Positions 35,742-48,370 of a DNA stretch of 64,000 bases are shown piece by piece. The position numbers and the translations under genes are program-made. The notes beneath the pieces were generated by a model. The model saw only the letters and a program-made list of their open reading frames with translations, was not told the DNA's origin and did not search any database. The stretch is from the NCBI GenBank assembly GCA_021030905.1, contig JAGFMI010000002.1:1-64000 (forward strand), in the 5' to 3' direction. The stretch comes from Pyrenula massariospora (taxonomy: Eukaryota; Ascomycota; Eurotiomycetes; Pyrenulales; Pyrenulaceae). Within the stretch, counting starts at the first letter, position 1; each line of letters begins with the position of its first letter.

Positions 35742-37843
35742 CTATTCCTCCGAGACACTCGCAAATTTCTCGCCCATATCCTGCAAAATTTTCTCGTACT
35801 AATATGAACGTGTCAGGTCTCGTGAATTGCCCGGGGCATAGAGAAGAGCAGATTACCTTCTTACTGATTTCCTCTTCCTCTTCCGGTACCTCGAATTTCA
35901 TGCTCCTTAGCGCATGCTGAATCTCACCCGTACTTTCCCTGACCTTCGCCCAACTCTGTCCCGCTTGAACTGCCTTCTGTGCCTCATCGTGGAACCCTAT
36001 AAAGGCTCTCATCATATACTGCGTTTTCCATAGAGGGCAGAACTGATCATAGTCACTGTACCCATTCTGCTGCAAGAAGTCGTCTTTGAGCATAGCAGCC
36101 ACATCCAGAATGATCTTGTCAGAGTCGCCCAGTGCAGATTTGCCGACTAATTGAACGACTTGATCAAGGTCTTCAGAGTTCGTGAGTAATTCTTTAATGC
36201 GGTCCCGAAGGCGTGGAAATTCAGGGTAGTGTGATTCATAGAATTTGTCAAGGATGGTGTTGTATTTGCTGTAGGAGATGGAGTTATTGATTGACGGGAA
36301 GTGTTTTCGCTGAGCGAGCTTCTTATCTAGTCCCCAGAAGACTTGGACAATACCAAGCGTTGAAGAGGTCACAGGATCTGAGAAGTCACCTCCGGGAGGG
36401 CTGACAGCGCCGACGATGCTGACGCTGCCTTTGCGTTCGGGGCTACCAAGCGTGAGGACCTGGCCAGCTCGTTCATAAAATGAGGCCAGTTTGGCACCGA
36501 GATAGGCAGGGAACCCTTGGTCTGCGGGCATTTCTCCGAGACGGCCAGAGATTTCTCGTAGGGCTTCGGCCCATCGGGAAGAGGAGTCAGCCATCATGGC
36601 GACGGCTTTGCCTTGGTCTCGGAAGTATTCGGCAACGGTTATACCGGTATAAATGGAGGCCTCCCGGGCGGCGACGGGCATATTAGATGTGTTGGCGATA
36701 AGGCATGTGCGCTTCATAATGGGTTCTTTGCGGCCTTCTATCGTAATTGAGAGCTCGGGAAAGTCCATCAAAACTTCAGCCATCTCATTGCCTCGCTCTC
36801 CCTGGATGAATCGTAAGTAAACGCTCTAGGTTAAATTTGGGTGAAAAAGGGACATACACAACTGTATGATCGTAAGCAAACGCTCTGAGTAAATTTTAGA
36901 TTATAGGGTGAACCTACCCAACGTAAACGATGATGTCGCTGTTGGAGAACTTGGAAACAGATTGTGAGATAACAGTCTTCCCACAACCAAAGGCGCCAGG
37001 AATACAGACAGTGCCTCCTTGTACACTAGGGAACAAGGCGTCAAGCACGCGCTGGCCAACGATGAAGGGGGAGTCGGAGGGGAGCTTTTCATTCGATGGT
37101 CGTGGAACACGGACAGGCCAACTGTGCATCATGGGATACTCTGTTTTCTTCCCATTGAACTCAACCTCCAGTATGTTTTCGGCTACTGTATATTCTCCTT
37201 TATCAGCAATCTTGGTAATGGTTCCTCGAACTCTTGGTGGACATAAGACTTTGTGCTCTCTGATTAAGCTATTTTCTTCCACCAACCCCCAAACGTCGCC
37301 TCCAGTAATGTGATCCCCTTTTTTCATTTTCGGCTCGAACTTCCATTTTTTCTTACGGTCTAGAGCTGGGATGGCAATTCCACGAGGAATATAAATACTC
37401 TCGGAGCTGGAGGAGATGGCTTTCAATGGTCGTTGAATGCCATCGTAAATGGTCTCCAAAAGACCAGGGCCGAGCTCGACAGATAAAGGCTTTCCAGTTC
37501 GAACAACAGGATCACCGACGGTAACACCAGCTTGCGGGATGTGAGCATATTTTCCATGACCTTGAAGAGGGCCGAGAAGGTGTACCTGTTTCTTCATAGA
37601 CCTGAATTGTGGCTTTGTCCGCCTCTATCCGGATGACCTCACCAACGAGCTTGTCGTAGCCGACTTTGCACTGCAGATTCGTCAGAAGACATCCTGTAAT
37701 GAGCTGCGTCTACGTACTAGTTCGTACATAGCACAGCCGACCATATTTTCAGCAACGATGACAGGCCCTGATATGGAAAAGATGGAACCTCCTCCGGTCT
37801 CACCATCCTCCAATCCACCTTTCACTTTTGTTGCCGGAGCCAT
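35742..37843 (-). CDS. VMA1: V-ATPase catalytic subunit A (VMA1), with a 4-nt microexon
   Basis: ATP-hydrolysing subunit of the V1 sector that acidifies the vacuole. Exons on the minus strand: 37718-37843, 37586-37670, 36918-37530, 36858-36861, 35857-36801 and 35742-35780; phases agree and give 603 aa, the family length. Landmarks: [27 protein letters not shown], Walker A GAFGCGKT, then [61 protein letters not shown]. The invariant GCGERGNE can only be read if the bases TTGT at 36858-36861 are used as an exon of their own between two 56-nt introns. No VMA intein is present. The end [14 protein letters not shown] is restored by a 76-nt last intron. An ATG 86 codons upstream (38101) is in frame, with no stop between; I chose the start that matches the family. 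Confidence 0.96.
36802..36917 (-). other. VMA1: Twin 56-nt introns flanking a 4-nt microexon in VMA1
   Basis: Reading the minus strand, intron A is 36862-36917 and intron B is 36802-36857, both exactly 56 nt. Their 3' halves are near-identical: AGAGCGTTTGCTTACGATC in A against AGAGCGTTTACTTACGATT in B, both preceded by an AAATTTA block and followed by CATACAG or CATCCAG. The 4 nt between them (TTGT) complete Gly and supply the Cys codon of the invariant VGCGERGNE motif. The two introns are therefore copies of each other. Confidence 0.88.
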
Positions 37844-39135
37844 ATTTACGGCTCTCCCCGAACGAACAGTAGTCTCTGGTGCAAGAGGAGCTTCGACGGA
37901 GATGGAGAGTGGTGGGGGAGAAGATGGTGGGATCGATTTGGTCGGGCTGAGGGGTAGTGGAGGAAGGTCGTCAACGTCGTCCACCAAGTCTGGGAAGGAA
38001 CGCTTGGATCTGAGGAGGGAAAGGTCTTCAATGTCCTTCTTGGTGATGAGTTCGAAGAGGGAAGGGCGAGCTTTGAGACGAGGCCGGCCAATACCAAGCA
38101 TGGGAAATCGAGAATGACAGCTATGAGTCTAGGCCGCGGGTAGCTCCAACGCCAGCAGAGCTTCGAGGGTACAAATGACGTGAATTGGCCCCCCCTCCAC
38201 TATTTCCTTTCCCCAACCCAACCATCCTTCGACTTTCAAGCGGGCCTGCACCGCAGTGATCTTCAAGTAGCATGCACTCCGAGTCTACGTATTGCTAGAC
38301 ATTCAAGGTTGTTTTTGATCGCTCCCAAATCCCTTGAACGATACGACCCCCAAGATCCTCAAGGGGATCGTTCCACAGCTCGAGCGACGGAGAGCCGCCG
38401 TTTGGTCGGGATCACATGGGATGCTTTATCAGATCTCAACCATTCATACGAGCGTCCGGCTTATCGCGTAGGCAGTTCCCGTACTCTTCGCATCAGTGAC
38501 TTCAGACTTGTCCGCGTGTCCACCACTCCAAACGAACTCTACTGATTGGTGAGATCAACATCCGTTTGCAGACCTGCCAAGTTTTGGCGCTGGCCGTGTG
38601 GACGGACTGAGCGATGGGGAAATACGAAGTCATGGCATTTGCTCTACACTCCATGTTCTATCAGACGTGCCATTCAGGTTACTTGCAACAGAGCTCAGGG
38701 ATTGCCCGGTGTGGACAGTTTTAGATGCTATTGCTTAGCAATCACATCCTCGGCCCTTTTCTGCGTGGGCTATGATGCTCTTTGTCTAAGATCTTTGCCC
38801 TCCCCGCTACGGAAGTTTGCACCTTTGGATCAGTGGAATCGGTGCTCTCTTTTCCCGAGGCAATCAACTTAGGTACGTAGATAGGTAGTTACGCACAAGG
38901 GAAGTATGCGGAAGCGTGGGACACGATGCTGGGAAGTGAATATCTTTGTGACTTGCACAGGCAACCAGGTTCTTGCGATGGAAGTTGCCTTCGCCAGAAT
39001 TCGTGGGTCTAAGCAACCACCGATCTCTGCCCTCTGTAATATCTAAGCTAGAATGCATTCATTTCTGAGTAGTACATCATCGCAACAAACATTATAGCAC
39101 AGCATTCGTGTATTCTCCCATCTGGATGGTGGCGT
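37844..39135. other. Intergenic between divergent VMA1 and GID7
   Basis: Contains both promoters. 37844-38101 is an open frame continuous with VMA1 and could be an N-terminal extension or its leader. From 38126 on, no frame shows a recognisable protein. Confidence 0.5.
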
Positions 39136-41984
39136 GTGTCAGGTACAGATGACGGGGGGGAGCCCAATCCCGAGCTCCAGTCGGCCCACTCCTCTAGGTC
39201 GTTCCTGTCCACGCCGACATCATCTTCTGACGACCGCTCTTCAACCTCGACCTCAACCGCGACCTCAACCCACCCGCGTCGTCTCCAAGCACCACTGCAC
39301 GATATCAGGCCGTTTTAGAGGCTGCAGACTGTTTACAGCAAGATCTATTGCGTCTGGTTTGACGCCTGCGGACATAAAGTCCGGACGCCCCTCCACTATC
39401 TGCAACCTCTTTGAAAGACACCACCGCCCGGGAAAGGATCTTGAGCATTTGAACGACCGACAAATAAATTTCAGAGCTCTTGGTGAAGCTCCAGGAGCAA
39501 CGCTTGCAGCCAGGTCCCGCGGCATCGCCGCAAGTTCGACCTGGCAGACGACGTCCCGTCCAATAGACCCACCCCACTCACCACCGACGACCCAGCCATT
39601 TCGACCTCCACATCTTCTAATATCACTGAATTCTCTACCCACGAACCCGATTCTATCGTTCAATCTCGTGTATTAACAGAAAATTTCCCGAACCAAGAAC
39701 CTTCCCCGGCCGGAAATCCAACTCCCCTCCCACCAGTGCCTTCTGTCAGCCAAGCTCGACAGTCCAACTCCATCCCTCGAGGGCGTAGACGGCCCAGAGA
39801 GTCTCCAGATCCTGCAGATACTGTTGCGCCAGACCATCACTTGGCGGAGGGTCAAACAGCGAAAGAGGAGTTTAGGTCCACTGCCGAAGGGCGCCATATT
39901 GCTAAACGCAGACGGATCGCCGGAGACAATATGAGAGATGACAAGAACGCCAGTACTTCAAGTAACGGTTTTGCAACTTTTTCCAATGGCTCCTCTCCCA
40001 ATCCTGGCCGAAGATCTACAAAAGCAAGTGTTATAAATGGCCACTCAAGTTCTGTATCCCACACAAATGGTACTAATGGTACGAAAAAGCTTCCGTCGCC
40101 CGTCCGCGCCCCCACATATCGGGGCCACAACAGAGAGGAGGTCACGAGAATTTTGATCCAGGGCCTTGCAGACCTTGGGTATGAAAGTGCGGCAACAGCC
40201 TTGAGCCAGGAGAGTGGATTTGAACTAGAAAGTCCCGCTGTTGCGGCATTCCGAACGGCAATATTGGAAGGCCAGTGGGCCGAAGCTGAAGAGATACTTC
40301 TTGGGTCAAATTTAGAGGGCATCCCGTCTGACCGACTAGATCTTGTAGACGGTCACCATGACGGGTTAGTATTGGCGGAAGGTGCCGACCAAAATCAGAT
40401 GCTATTTTGGCTACGCCAGCAAAAGTTTCTAGAACTACTCGAGCAGAGGGAGCTTGGTCTCGCTTTAATGGTATTACGGCAAGAACTAACGCCACTCAAC
40501 CACGACGTCAATCAACTTCACGCCTTGTCAAGGTAATTTGCCCTGTTTTACCAGATATTTCATTGCTAACAATGATAAGTTTACTCATGTGCCCAGCGGA
40601 GGACCTGCGGAGTCAAGCACAATGGGAAGGGACAGCAATGCATTCGAGAGAAGCTCTGCTGAACGAACTGACCAAGTCAATATCACCTTCGGTGATGATT
40701 CCAGGCCATAGGCTAGCTACTCTACTTGACCAAGTAAAGCAAGGCCAGATCAACCGATGCCTATATCACAACACCGCCGCCATCCCTTCCTTGTATTCGG
40801 ATCACCTTTGCGATAGGGATAATTTTCCACTTAGGACAACACTCGAATTAGACCATCATACCGATGAAGTCTGGATTGTGCGCTTTTCTCATGACGGCTT
40901 GAAGCTTGCGACCGCTAGTAGAGACCAAAGTGTTATCATTTATGATGCATCTAGTTTCATGATCCTGCAAAAATTGACCAGTCATGGGGGACCCGTCGCA
41001 AATGTATCCTGGAGTCCTGATGATACGAAGTTAATTAGTTGCTCACAAGATCATAAGGCTCGTTTATGGGATGTTGAGGTTTGTTGCTCCCTCAATCTTT
41101 AAAGCGTATCCTAATCATTGCAGGATGGCCGATGCCTCTTGACTCTGGACCATCGAGAACAACCTGTTACGTCAGCGACGTGGGCGCCTGACGGATTATC
41201 TTTTGTGACTGGGAGCCTCGATCTTGATTTTAACATGGCTCATTGGAGTGTCTCTGGTGCAAATCTGTACACTTGGAAAGCCGGCATTCGGATCCAAGAC
41301 TGTGCCATTACCCCGGACGGCCAACGACTTGTTGCGATCTCCGCCGATAAAAAACTCTGCGTCTTCAACGTCCGAACTCACGCTGAGGAATATCGCATAA
41401 CTTTCCCTGTCGAGCTTACAAGCGTGACAATCACCTCCGACAGCAGATTCATGCTGATCAGCACCAGCGGAAACGAGATTCAGCTTCTGGACATCCAGAC
41501 TACCGATGTAATCCGTAGGTACGAAGGTCAGCAGCAAGGCACATTTGTAATCCGCAGCAACCTTGGAGGCGCCGCTGAAAATTTCGTGGTCAGTGGCAGT
41601 GAAGGTCTGTACCCTTTTGCCTGTTGATTGTTGAATTATCACTAAATAGGCGGCTAGATTCCCACATTTATGTCTGGCACAAGGAAAATGGACAGCTAGT
41701 CGAATCTCTGAAAGGCGATAACAAGGGCTGTGTGAATGCAGTATCGTGGAACCCGCGCGACTCTGGAATGTTTGCTTCTGCTGGCGATGACAAGAAAGTC
41801 CGGATGTAAGTACACTGCTCTAGACAGCTTCGACTATCACTAATATATGTGCAGATGGTCAAATCGAGCGAGACCGTCCGATTCTTCGTCAAGTTCCCCG
41901 AATCAATCATTTCTCGGGATGCGCACCGCACGCACGAGTGCCGTAAGATCTACCTTCTGGGATGGCGCTACCAGCAATCTCTAA
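39136..41984 (+). CDS. GID7: GID/CTLH ubiquitin-ligase WD40 subunit (Gid7/WDR26 type)
   Basis: Scaffold subunit of the GID/CTLH E3 ligase that targets gluconeogenic enzymes in yeast. Secure exons: (5' end unresolved)-40532, 40580-41078, 41124-41604, 41658-41805, 41855-41984. Order: disordered Ser/Thr-rich N-terminus, LisH (EEVTRILIQGLADLGYESAA), CTLH (from AVAAFRTAILEGQWAEAEEI), then WD repeats such as HTDEVWIVRFSHDGLKLATA, GPVANVSWSPDDTKLIS and NAVSWNPRDSGMFASAGDD. Last splices give GSEDSHIYVWH and a basic Ser-rich tail. The coding frame is certain from about 39487 on. A Ser/Thr-rich stretch at 39136-39290 is in the same frame but separated by stops and lacks an ATG, so at least one more intron and an upstream start must exist; I could not place them. 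Confidence 0.88.
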
Positions 41985-42682
41985 GTCAAGCTTGGGCGCA
42001 ATTTGGATGTGCATGAACGAGTTCTTTTTGTCAATGAGGCTGGTCTGCATTGCTTGGGTTGCATTTAGAGTGGCGTTCTCCTCTCGCGGAATGAAGACTG
42101 GTATCCTTCACATATTATTGTTGGACTAGGTGGTGGGCTGCAATTTGCAAGACATGGATCAACGAGTCTGATGGCTTTTCAGAGGTGCGATTTCATGATG
42201 GAGTTCAAGCATAGCGGGCATGAATGCACCCAGATCCGGCATTAGACAAGGCCATCCGCCTTATAAGGGTACAGAAGAGTCAGCAAATGACTGAATCGTC
42301 GTTCTATACAGTGACAAGATTATTTCCGCGTTGGACTTGTTTGTGTTTGGCTCGATAGGTACGAGATAGTAAACAGCATGCAGCAATAGATGAACGCTCG
42401 GTGGTAAGATGGGTCATTTTGTAGAGAGTGTAATGTCTGAGGACTTGTTCTGATAAAGGCTGTGAGGCGTTCAAAACAAAGCATGTGATACAAAGGTGAT
42501 GCACCGGTATGCGTGGCATGCGCCGCTGCTATGATACGAGGTATCGGCAAGGCGACACCGTCGCAATCTTGATTTCTACATTGCGTCGGCCCCCTTGCAA
42601 GCTGGCGATTGTCAGCTGCACTGAATTCATCACTAACTTCTTCGCGTGGCCGTGACGTTGGCCGCTAGGACATGTGGTGGGT
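41985..42682. other. Intergenic, GID7 3' side and VPS1 promoter
   Basis: 700 bp, no supported gene on either strand. Confidence 0.5.
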
Positions 42683-45308
42683 ATGACGGAGACGCTTCCG
42701 GCTCAGCTTTCGAAATACTCTGACCTGTTTGGCCGAGACACGTCTCCCAGGACTAGCGCAGATACACATTCAACTGTCAACTGGTCGGGCGCAACTACTC
42801 CAAGGACAACTACACGCCGCCCTACTTTGCAAGAAGCTCTAGAAGAAGCTTCATCGAAAATCCATTTAGATCATCCGCCTTTATCCTTTACTGAACCTGC
42901 GCCTTTGACCTTTGCATCCGGAATGGCTGCCCAAGCGGGCTACTCGTAAGTTCATCCGCTGTCGCCTGCCTGCCGCTCCCTAACATCGTTCAGGATCAAC
43001 GTGAACGATCCGAGTCTGATTGCTCTGGTCAATAAGCTGCAAGATGTCTTTACAACCGTTGGGGTAAGTGTTAATCATTACCAGCCGCCGAACAGTCTCA
43101 CTGTCGGAGATGGACGGCTGATCGAGTGTTAACAACTTAGGTCCAAAACCCGATAGATCTCCCTCAAATTGTCGTGGTAGGGTCACAATCAAGCGGGAAA
43201 AGTTCGGTACTTGAAAATATTGTCGGTCGAGACTTGTGAGTTATATGTCTCGTTGACTCGTTAAGGCGCATTACTGACAACGCCTCAGCCTACCTCGTGG
43301 ATCTGGAATTGTGACACGGCGACCCCTAGTGCTCCAGTTGATAAACCGCCCTGCTCTCTCAAAGCCTCAAGTTAATGGAGTCTCGGAGACAGAGCTGAAG
43401 AAAACGGATGGCGAAGCAAATTTGGATGAGTGGGGAGAATTCCTCCACTTGCCCGGGCAGAAATTCTATGATTTTAACAAGATCCGAGACGAGATTGTCA
43501 AAGAGACGGATGCAAAGGCTGGTCGGAATGTGGGAATTTCGCCCAATCCCATCAATCTCAGAATCTACTCTCCTAATGTTCTTACACTGACACTCGTTGA
43601 CCTGCCTGGTTTGACGAAAGTCCCTGTTGGTGACCAACCGAAAGATATAGAGCGTCAAATACGTGAGATGGTACTGAAGCAGATAACTAAACCAAACGCG
43701 ATCATTCTTGCCGTTACGGCCGCCAACATTGACTTGGCCAATTCCGATGGCCTTAAAATGGCGCGAGAAGTTGATCCAGAAGGTCAGCGAACTATAGGAG
43801 TGCTAACAAAGGTGGACCTTATGGACGAAGGAACGGATGTCGTGGATATTCTAGCTGGTCGGATCATCCCCCTGCGCCTAGGCTATGTACCTGTCGTCAA
43901 TCGTGGACAACGTGATATCGAGAACAAGAAAAAGATCACGGCCGCCCTTCAGGCTGAGAAAGAGTTCTTCGATAGCCACAAAGCATACAGAAATAAAGCT
44001 TCTTACTGTGGCACACCGTACTTAGCCCGCAAACTCAACTTGGTTCGTGTACTCTCTTCCCCTCAACATTTACCGCTCTAATACACCCCAGATTCTCATG
44101 ATGCACATAAAACAAACCCTTCCGGATATCAAAGCCCGAATTGCTTCATCTCTTCAAAAGTACAGCGCCGAGCTAAACCAACTTGGCGCAGACGATATGT
44201 TAGGTAACAGTGGCAACATCATCCTCAATATCATCACCGAATTCAGCAGCGAATACCGTACAGTCCTTGAGGGGAACAACCAGGAACTTTCGAGCATAGA
44301 ACTGTCTGGAGGAGCTCGAATCAGCTTCGTTTTTCATGAGCTATACTCTAACGGTATCAAAGCAGTGGATCCTTTCGAACAGGTGAAAGACATTGATATC
44401 CGAACAATCCTGTACAACTCGTCTGGCTCGTCCCCAGCTCTTTTTGTTGGCACGACTGCGTTCGAGTTGATTGTTAAACAGCAGATCAAGAGATTGGAAG
44501 ACCCGAGCCTTAAATGTGTATCCTTGGTCTATGATGAGCTTGTCCGCATTCTCCAACAGCTCCTCAACAAGCCCTTGTTCCGTCGCTATCCGAGTCTCCG
44601 GGAGCGCTTCCACGACGTTGTCATCAAGTTCTATAAGAAGGAGATGGATCCCACAAACAAGCTTGTCCGAGACCTCGTTGCAATGGAAGCATGCTACATC
44701 AACACCGGCCATCCAGATTTCATTAATGGACATCGAGCAATGTCAATAGTGAATGACCGACATAATGGAAACAAGCCAACACAAGTAGATCCTAAAACTG
44801 GAAAGCCGCTCCCACCGTCCGTACCACCGCGGTCGCAGTCGCCGTCATTACCCACGGACGGTACGGACAACAGTGCCGGCTTCTTCGGAAGCTTCTTCGC
44901 CAGCAAGAACAAGAAGAAGATGGCAGCTATGGAAGCACCACCCCCGACCTTAAAGGCTAGTGGTACGCTTTCTGAGAGAGAAAATATTGAAGTTGAAGTT
45001 ATCAAGCTTTTGATCACAAGCTACTTCAATATTACGCGCAGGACGATGATCGACATGGTACCGAAGGCGATAATGCTGAACTTAGTCCAGTAAGTGCCAC
45101 TCCTGTGACTATATTCCATTCCTGACCCTGCCCCGACAGACACACCAAAGAAGAAATGCAGCGTGAGCTATTAGAACAATTGTATCGTTCATCAGAGCTC
45201 GACGACATGCTGAAAGAAAGCGACTACACAATTCGGAGGCGCAAGGAATGTCAACAGATGGTTGAGAGTCTCTCCAGAGCCAGCGAGATTGTCAGTCAAG
45301 TGCAGTAG
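42683..45308 (+). CDS. VPS1: Dynamin-like GTPase VPS1
   Basis: Large GTPase for vacuolar sorting and peroxisome fission. Exons 42683-42945, 42994-43063, 43141-43235, 43289-44042, 44092-45089 and 45140-45308 give 782 aa. G1 is GSQSSGKSS, followed by [11 protein letters not shown] (switch I), DLPGLTK (G3) and TKVDLMDEG (G4). Stalk and GED follow, with [27 protein letters not shown] restored across the last intron. There is no PH domain, which separates VPS1 from classical dynamins. Two in-frame starts exist: 42683, giving an extra ~80-residue Ser/Thr/Pro-rich tail, and 42923 ([14 protein letters not shown]), which matches the normal ~700-aa protein. The sequence does not say which is used. Confidence 0.96.
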
Positions 45309-46243
45309 GCCTGAACTAAACATCAACCTGATGGTCAACGTGCGCCAAGCTCACCATGATGCGATGCGGTTGAGGAGAGTTACGAATGCTGTGACTTCAA
45401 ATTTCTTCCTAGGATTCAAGTACAGGATGATCCTCTTCTCCAGTTTCGAGAGTTGGATCTGCCCTTCGGCTAGTGCCACGCGACTGCTTTCCAAGGCCCC
45501 GGTCTTCCGAGTCCAAACATGGTTTTTGGAATGCTACGCAGACGCAGATCCATTACTCATTGTGGAGGGAACGAGGCAAACATCCTTATCTTCCTTGACT
45601 ACCGATACCGAAGACCCTATTTACAGCTTTGCAATGCCATAGACGAGGTAGCTAGAACTTTCCCTAGGCGCCTTGTGTGAGGAGTACGCACGGCGTTTTC
45701 GGAGCATCTTCGATAGTATCTAGTAATAGGCATGATTTTACACTCTGGCTAACCTGTTTACCTTTGAAGCCAGCTTAGATTGAGCATGATTCTGCCCTTC
45801 AATGCTGGTTTGAACACTACCTCTCCTACGGCTGCCCCTTTACGGAAAGGTCACGTGAACGATTGCGTGCTACCTCAAATCGCTTGGCGATTGGTCGAAG
45901 CTTCCCGTTGCTCTGATAGCCTCCCGACCTGACAAGAAACACTCTCTGCGCGTCATTAAGATAAGCGAAGTGCTTTAATGCTGACTGCTTACCTACATGA
46001 CAATCATGTATCCGATCTTCCGATCTTGCTTCTGTGCGATGCATATCCATCAGCACATGGCCATGTCTGGGGCGCGGCCGTCCAGACCCAATGACATGGT
46101 TTCCCCCCTGTCCGCATCGTGTTACTGCTGTCAGCGAATGAATCCTCTGATACCTCCTGCCCTTTCTGTTGACGCGTCTGTGTTACTATAAAATTGCACC
46201 GACACTGAATTTGTTCGCATTGTTCTAAACTTTTCACTTAGCG
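45309..46243. other. Intergenic, 0.9 kb
   Basis: VPS1 3' flank and upstream region of the molybdoenzyme gene. No supported gene. A TATAAAA box lies at about 46187, roughly 57 bp before the next start codon. Confidence 0.5.
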
Positions 46244-47566
46244 ATGAACGGCATGGCCTACTCTCCCGTAAGACTATCTCCTTCAAGCAGTGATTTAGAT
46301 GTTATGGGGACGAGATACTCACGTCGTGGTAGGAACGAGTCGATTACTCGACTTCCAATCCCCTGAATCGCGAGCCCCCCGTGAAAGACTTGATCGCTCA
46401 GTAAGCACACCGTCCTGCTGGTCCGAGGTGCTATTCTTTCCATCCCACGTGCCCAATCTACTGTGCAACTCCACCTCATTCGATCACTTCTCTCTAACTT
46501 TTCCCCTATTTCAAGCTTCCTTACTCCTTCCACGATTCCCCCTTACGACCGCAACCATAGTGGCATCCCCCACCTCAACCCACAAACCCACACCGTCATC
46601 GTTTCCGGCCTGGGAATTACCAAACCACTAACCCTCTCAATCTCCGACCTTGCTACCCGCTTCCGCCAACATAGCGTCACCTGTGCCCTAGCCTGTGCTG
46701 GAAACCGCCGTCACACTATGCGCACGGTGCTCAAGGAAGTGCAGGGTATCGACTGGTTCGACGGGGCAATCATGAACTGCGCCTGGACCGGACCGCTATT
46801 AAGGGACGTATTGAAGCTGGCGGGTCTGAGAGACGGAACGGAGCCGTGGCATGTGTGTTTGTCGAGCCACGCGGTGCCGTGCCAAGAGGACGGGTGGTAC
46901 GGTGGCTCGATCCCGCTCAGCCGCGCGATGAGGGAGGACGCGGAGGTTGTTCTAGCGTTGCGGATGAATGGCGGACCGCTGCCTGTGCGAAACGGGGCGC
47001 CGGTTAGGGTCATTGTGCCGGGGATTATTGGGGCGAGGTGCGTCAAGTGGCTGGATCAGATTAAGGTGAGTAAGGAGGAGAGTGAGAATTTTTATCAGAG
47101 AAAGGATTATAAGGTTTTGCCGCCGCAGGCGGTAGATCGGAAGACGGCAGAGCAGTGGTGGCACCGGACGCCTGCGATGATGGAGTTGCCGCTGAATTCT
47201 GTAGTGGCGGTGCCGGAGCAGGGATCGACAGTGCGGCTGGATGAGAAAGGCGAGGTAGAGGTCAAAGGTTACGCAATGCCAAAGGGAGAGGATGGGCCAG
47301 TTGTGAAGGTTGAGGTGAGTGGGGATGAGGGGAGGACTTGGGTTGAGGCAGAGATCTCGGGGGATGGGGATGTCCAGGGGAAGAGGAGCAAATGGGCCTG
47401 GGTGCTGTGGAGGAAGAAGATAAAGGTCGAGAAGGGGGAAGGAAGGAGTGTCGTGAGCAGAGCGGCCGACAAGGCAGGAAATGTACAAAACAAAAGGAGC
47501 CAGTGGAACTTGCGAGGGGTCGGGTATAACGGGTATGGGGAAGTGGGAGGACTGAGGGTTGTTTGA
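46244..47566 (+). CDS. Sulfite-oxidase-type molybdenum enzyme
   Basis: Oxidises sulfite to sulfate using molybdenum cofactor. Exons 46244-46267, 46333-46400 and 46516-47566 give 380 aa. The splices restore the family start VDYSTSNPLNREPPVKDLIAHFLTP, joined to YDRNHSGIPHL. The molybdenum ligand is the Cys of CALACAGNRRHTM. Other family blocks are GIDWFDGAIMNC, SSHAVPCQEDGWYGGSIPL, RNGAPVRVIVPGIIGARCVKWLDQI and DGPVVKVEVSGDEGRTW in the dimerisation domain. There is no cytochrome b5 domain, so it is of the plant type rather than the animal type. No peroxisomal SKL end is present. The two leader introns (65 and 115 nt) are inferred but in phase. Confidence 0.93.
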
Positions 47567-48370
47567 TGGTGGCTGTCTACATGAGCATTGGTGTTGGGAG
47601 TCGAATCCGAGAGCATGCATGGTCTTCGAGACGGATACCAGGTTGAGCATTGAGATGGTGGCATTGAGCAAAGGAGTTGGCTGAATGCGAAAATTACGAG
47701 CATTGAAAGCATGTACGATGTCGTAATTAAATAACTATTGACCTTGAGCATTCTTGCTTGGTCATCAATTTGACAACCAGTATATCTGGGTATATCGATT
47801 TTAATATCTGGAATTACCTCTTTCTAGAACTTTCAAAAACTCACAAATTCAACAACTCTGGACCTTCGCAAGTGTATTTATGGATCGAAAATACTAAAAC
47901 GGAGGTCAATGGTAGCTAGAAGAAGCTCCCATACAATGAACGGTCAACAGTTCGGGCCGCAAGAACAGAGATCCTCTCACACCAACCTCGTATAGCATCT
48001 AACGAAAGTCCATACTTGCCTATGTACACAGCATAATCTCACACTCTACCCCTCCAACGCCCACCAGATATCCTCTCCGCTGATCATCATTCTTCACGGC
48101 ACACACAGGACACCATCCCGAGACATTGTCTTTATCTTTTTCAACCGGGCATGGAAGGTACACCGTTGACATTACCACCTTTGCCGCGTGCCTTTCCTCA
48201 AACATCCGTCATTGAGTATAGATTTTCGTGGGCAACACGAATGGTCACTATGCACCGACCCCAGAGAGATAATACTCATTGCGTTTCTCTCTAGCGGCCC
48301 GCACTGTTCGCGCCACAAACCCTTCACCACCAAAGCATTACCCATCATTTCCCACCTCCCCTTCAACTCT
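47567..48370. other. Intergenic between convergent genes
   Basis: 800 bp. A minus-strand frame at 48020-48205 (61 codons) has a CPxC motif (GWCPVCAVKNDDQ) and could be a tiny protein, but has no visible support beyond that. Rest without signal. Confidence 0.4.

Noticed and set aside
36918-36980. Possible VMA intein insertion near the P-loop
   Set aside because: The coding sequence runs through GAFGCGKT to VYVG without an insertion.
48020-48205. 61-codon minus-strand frame with CPVC
   Set aside because: Single short frame, no splice partner or family; kept only as a remark in the intergenic entry.
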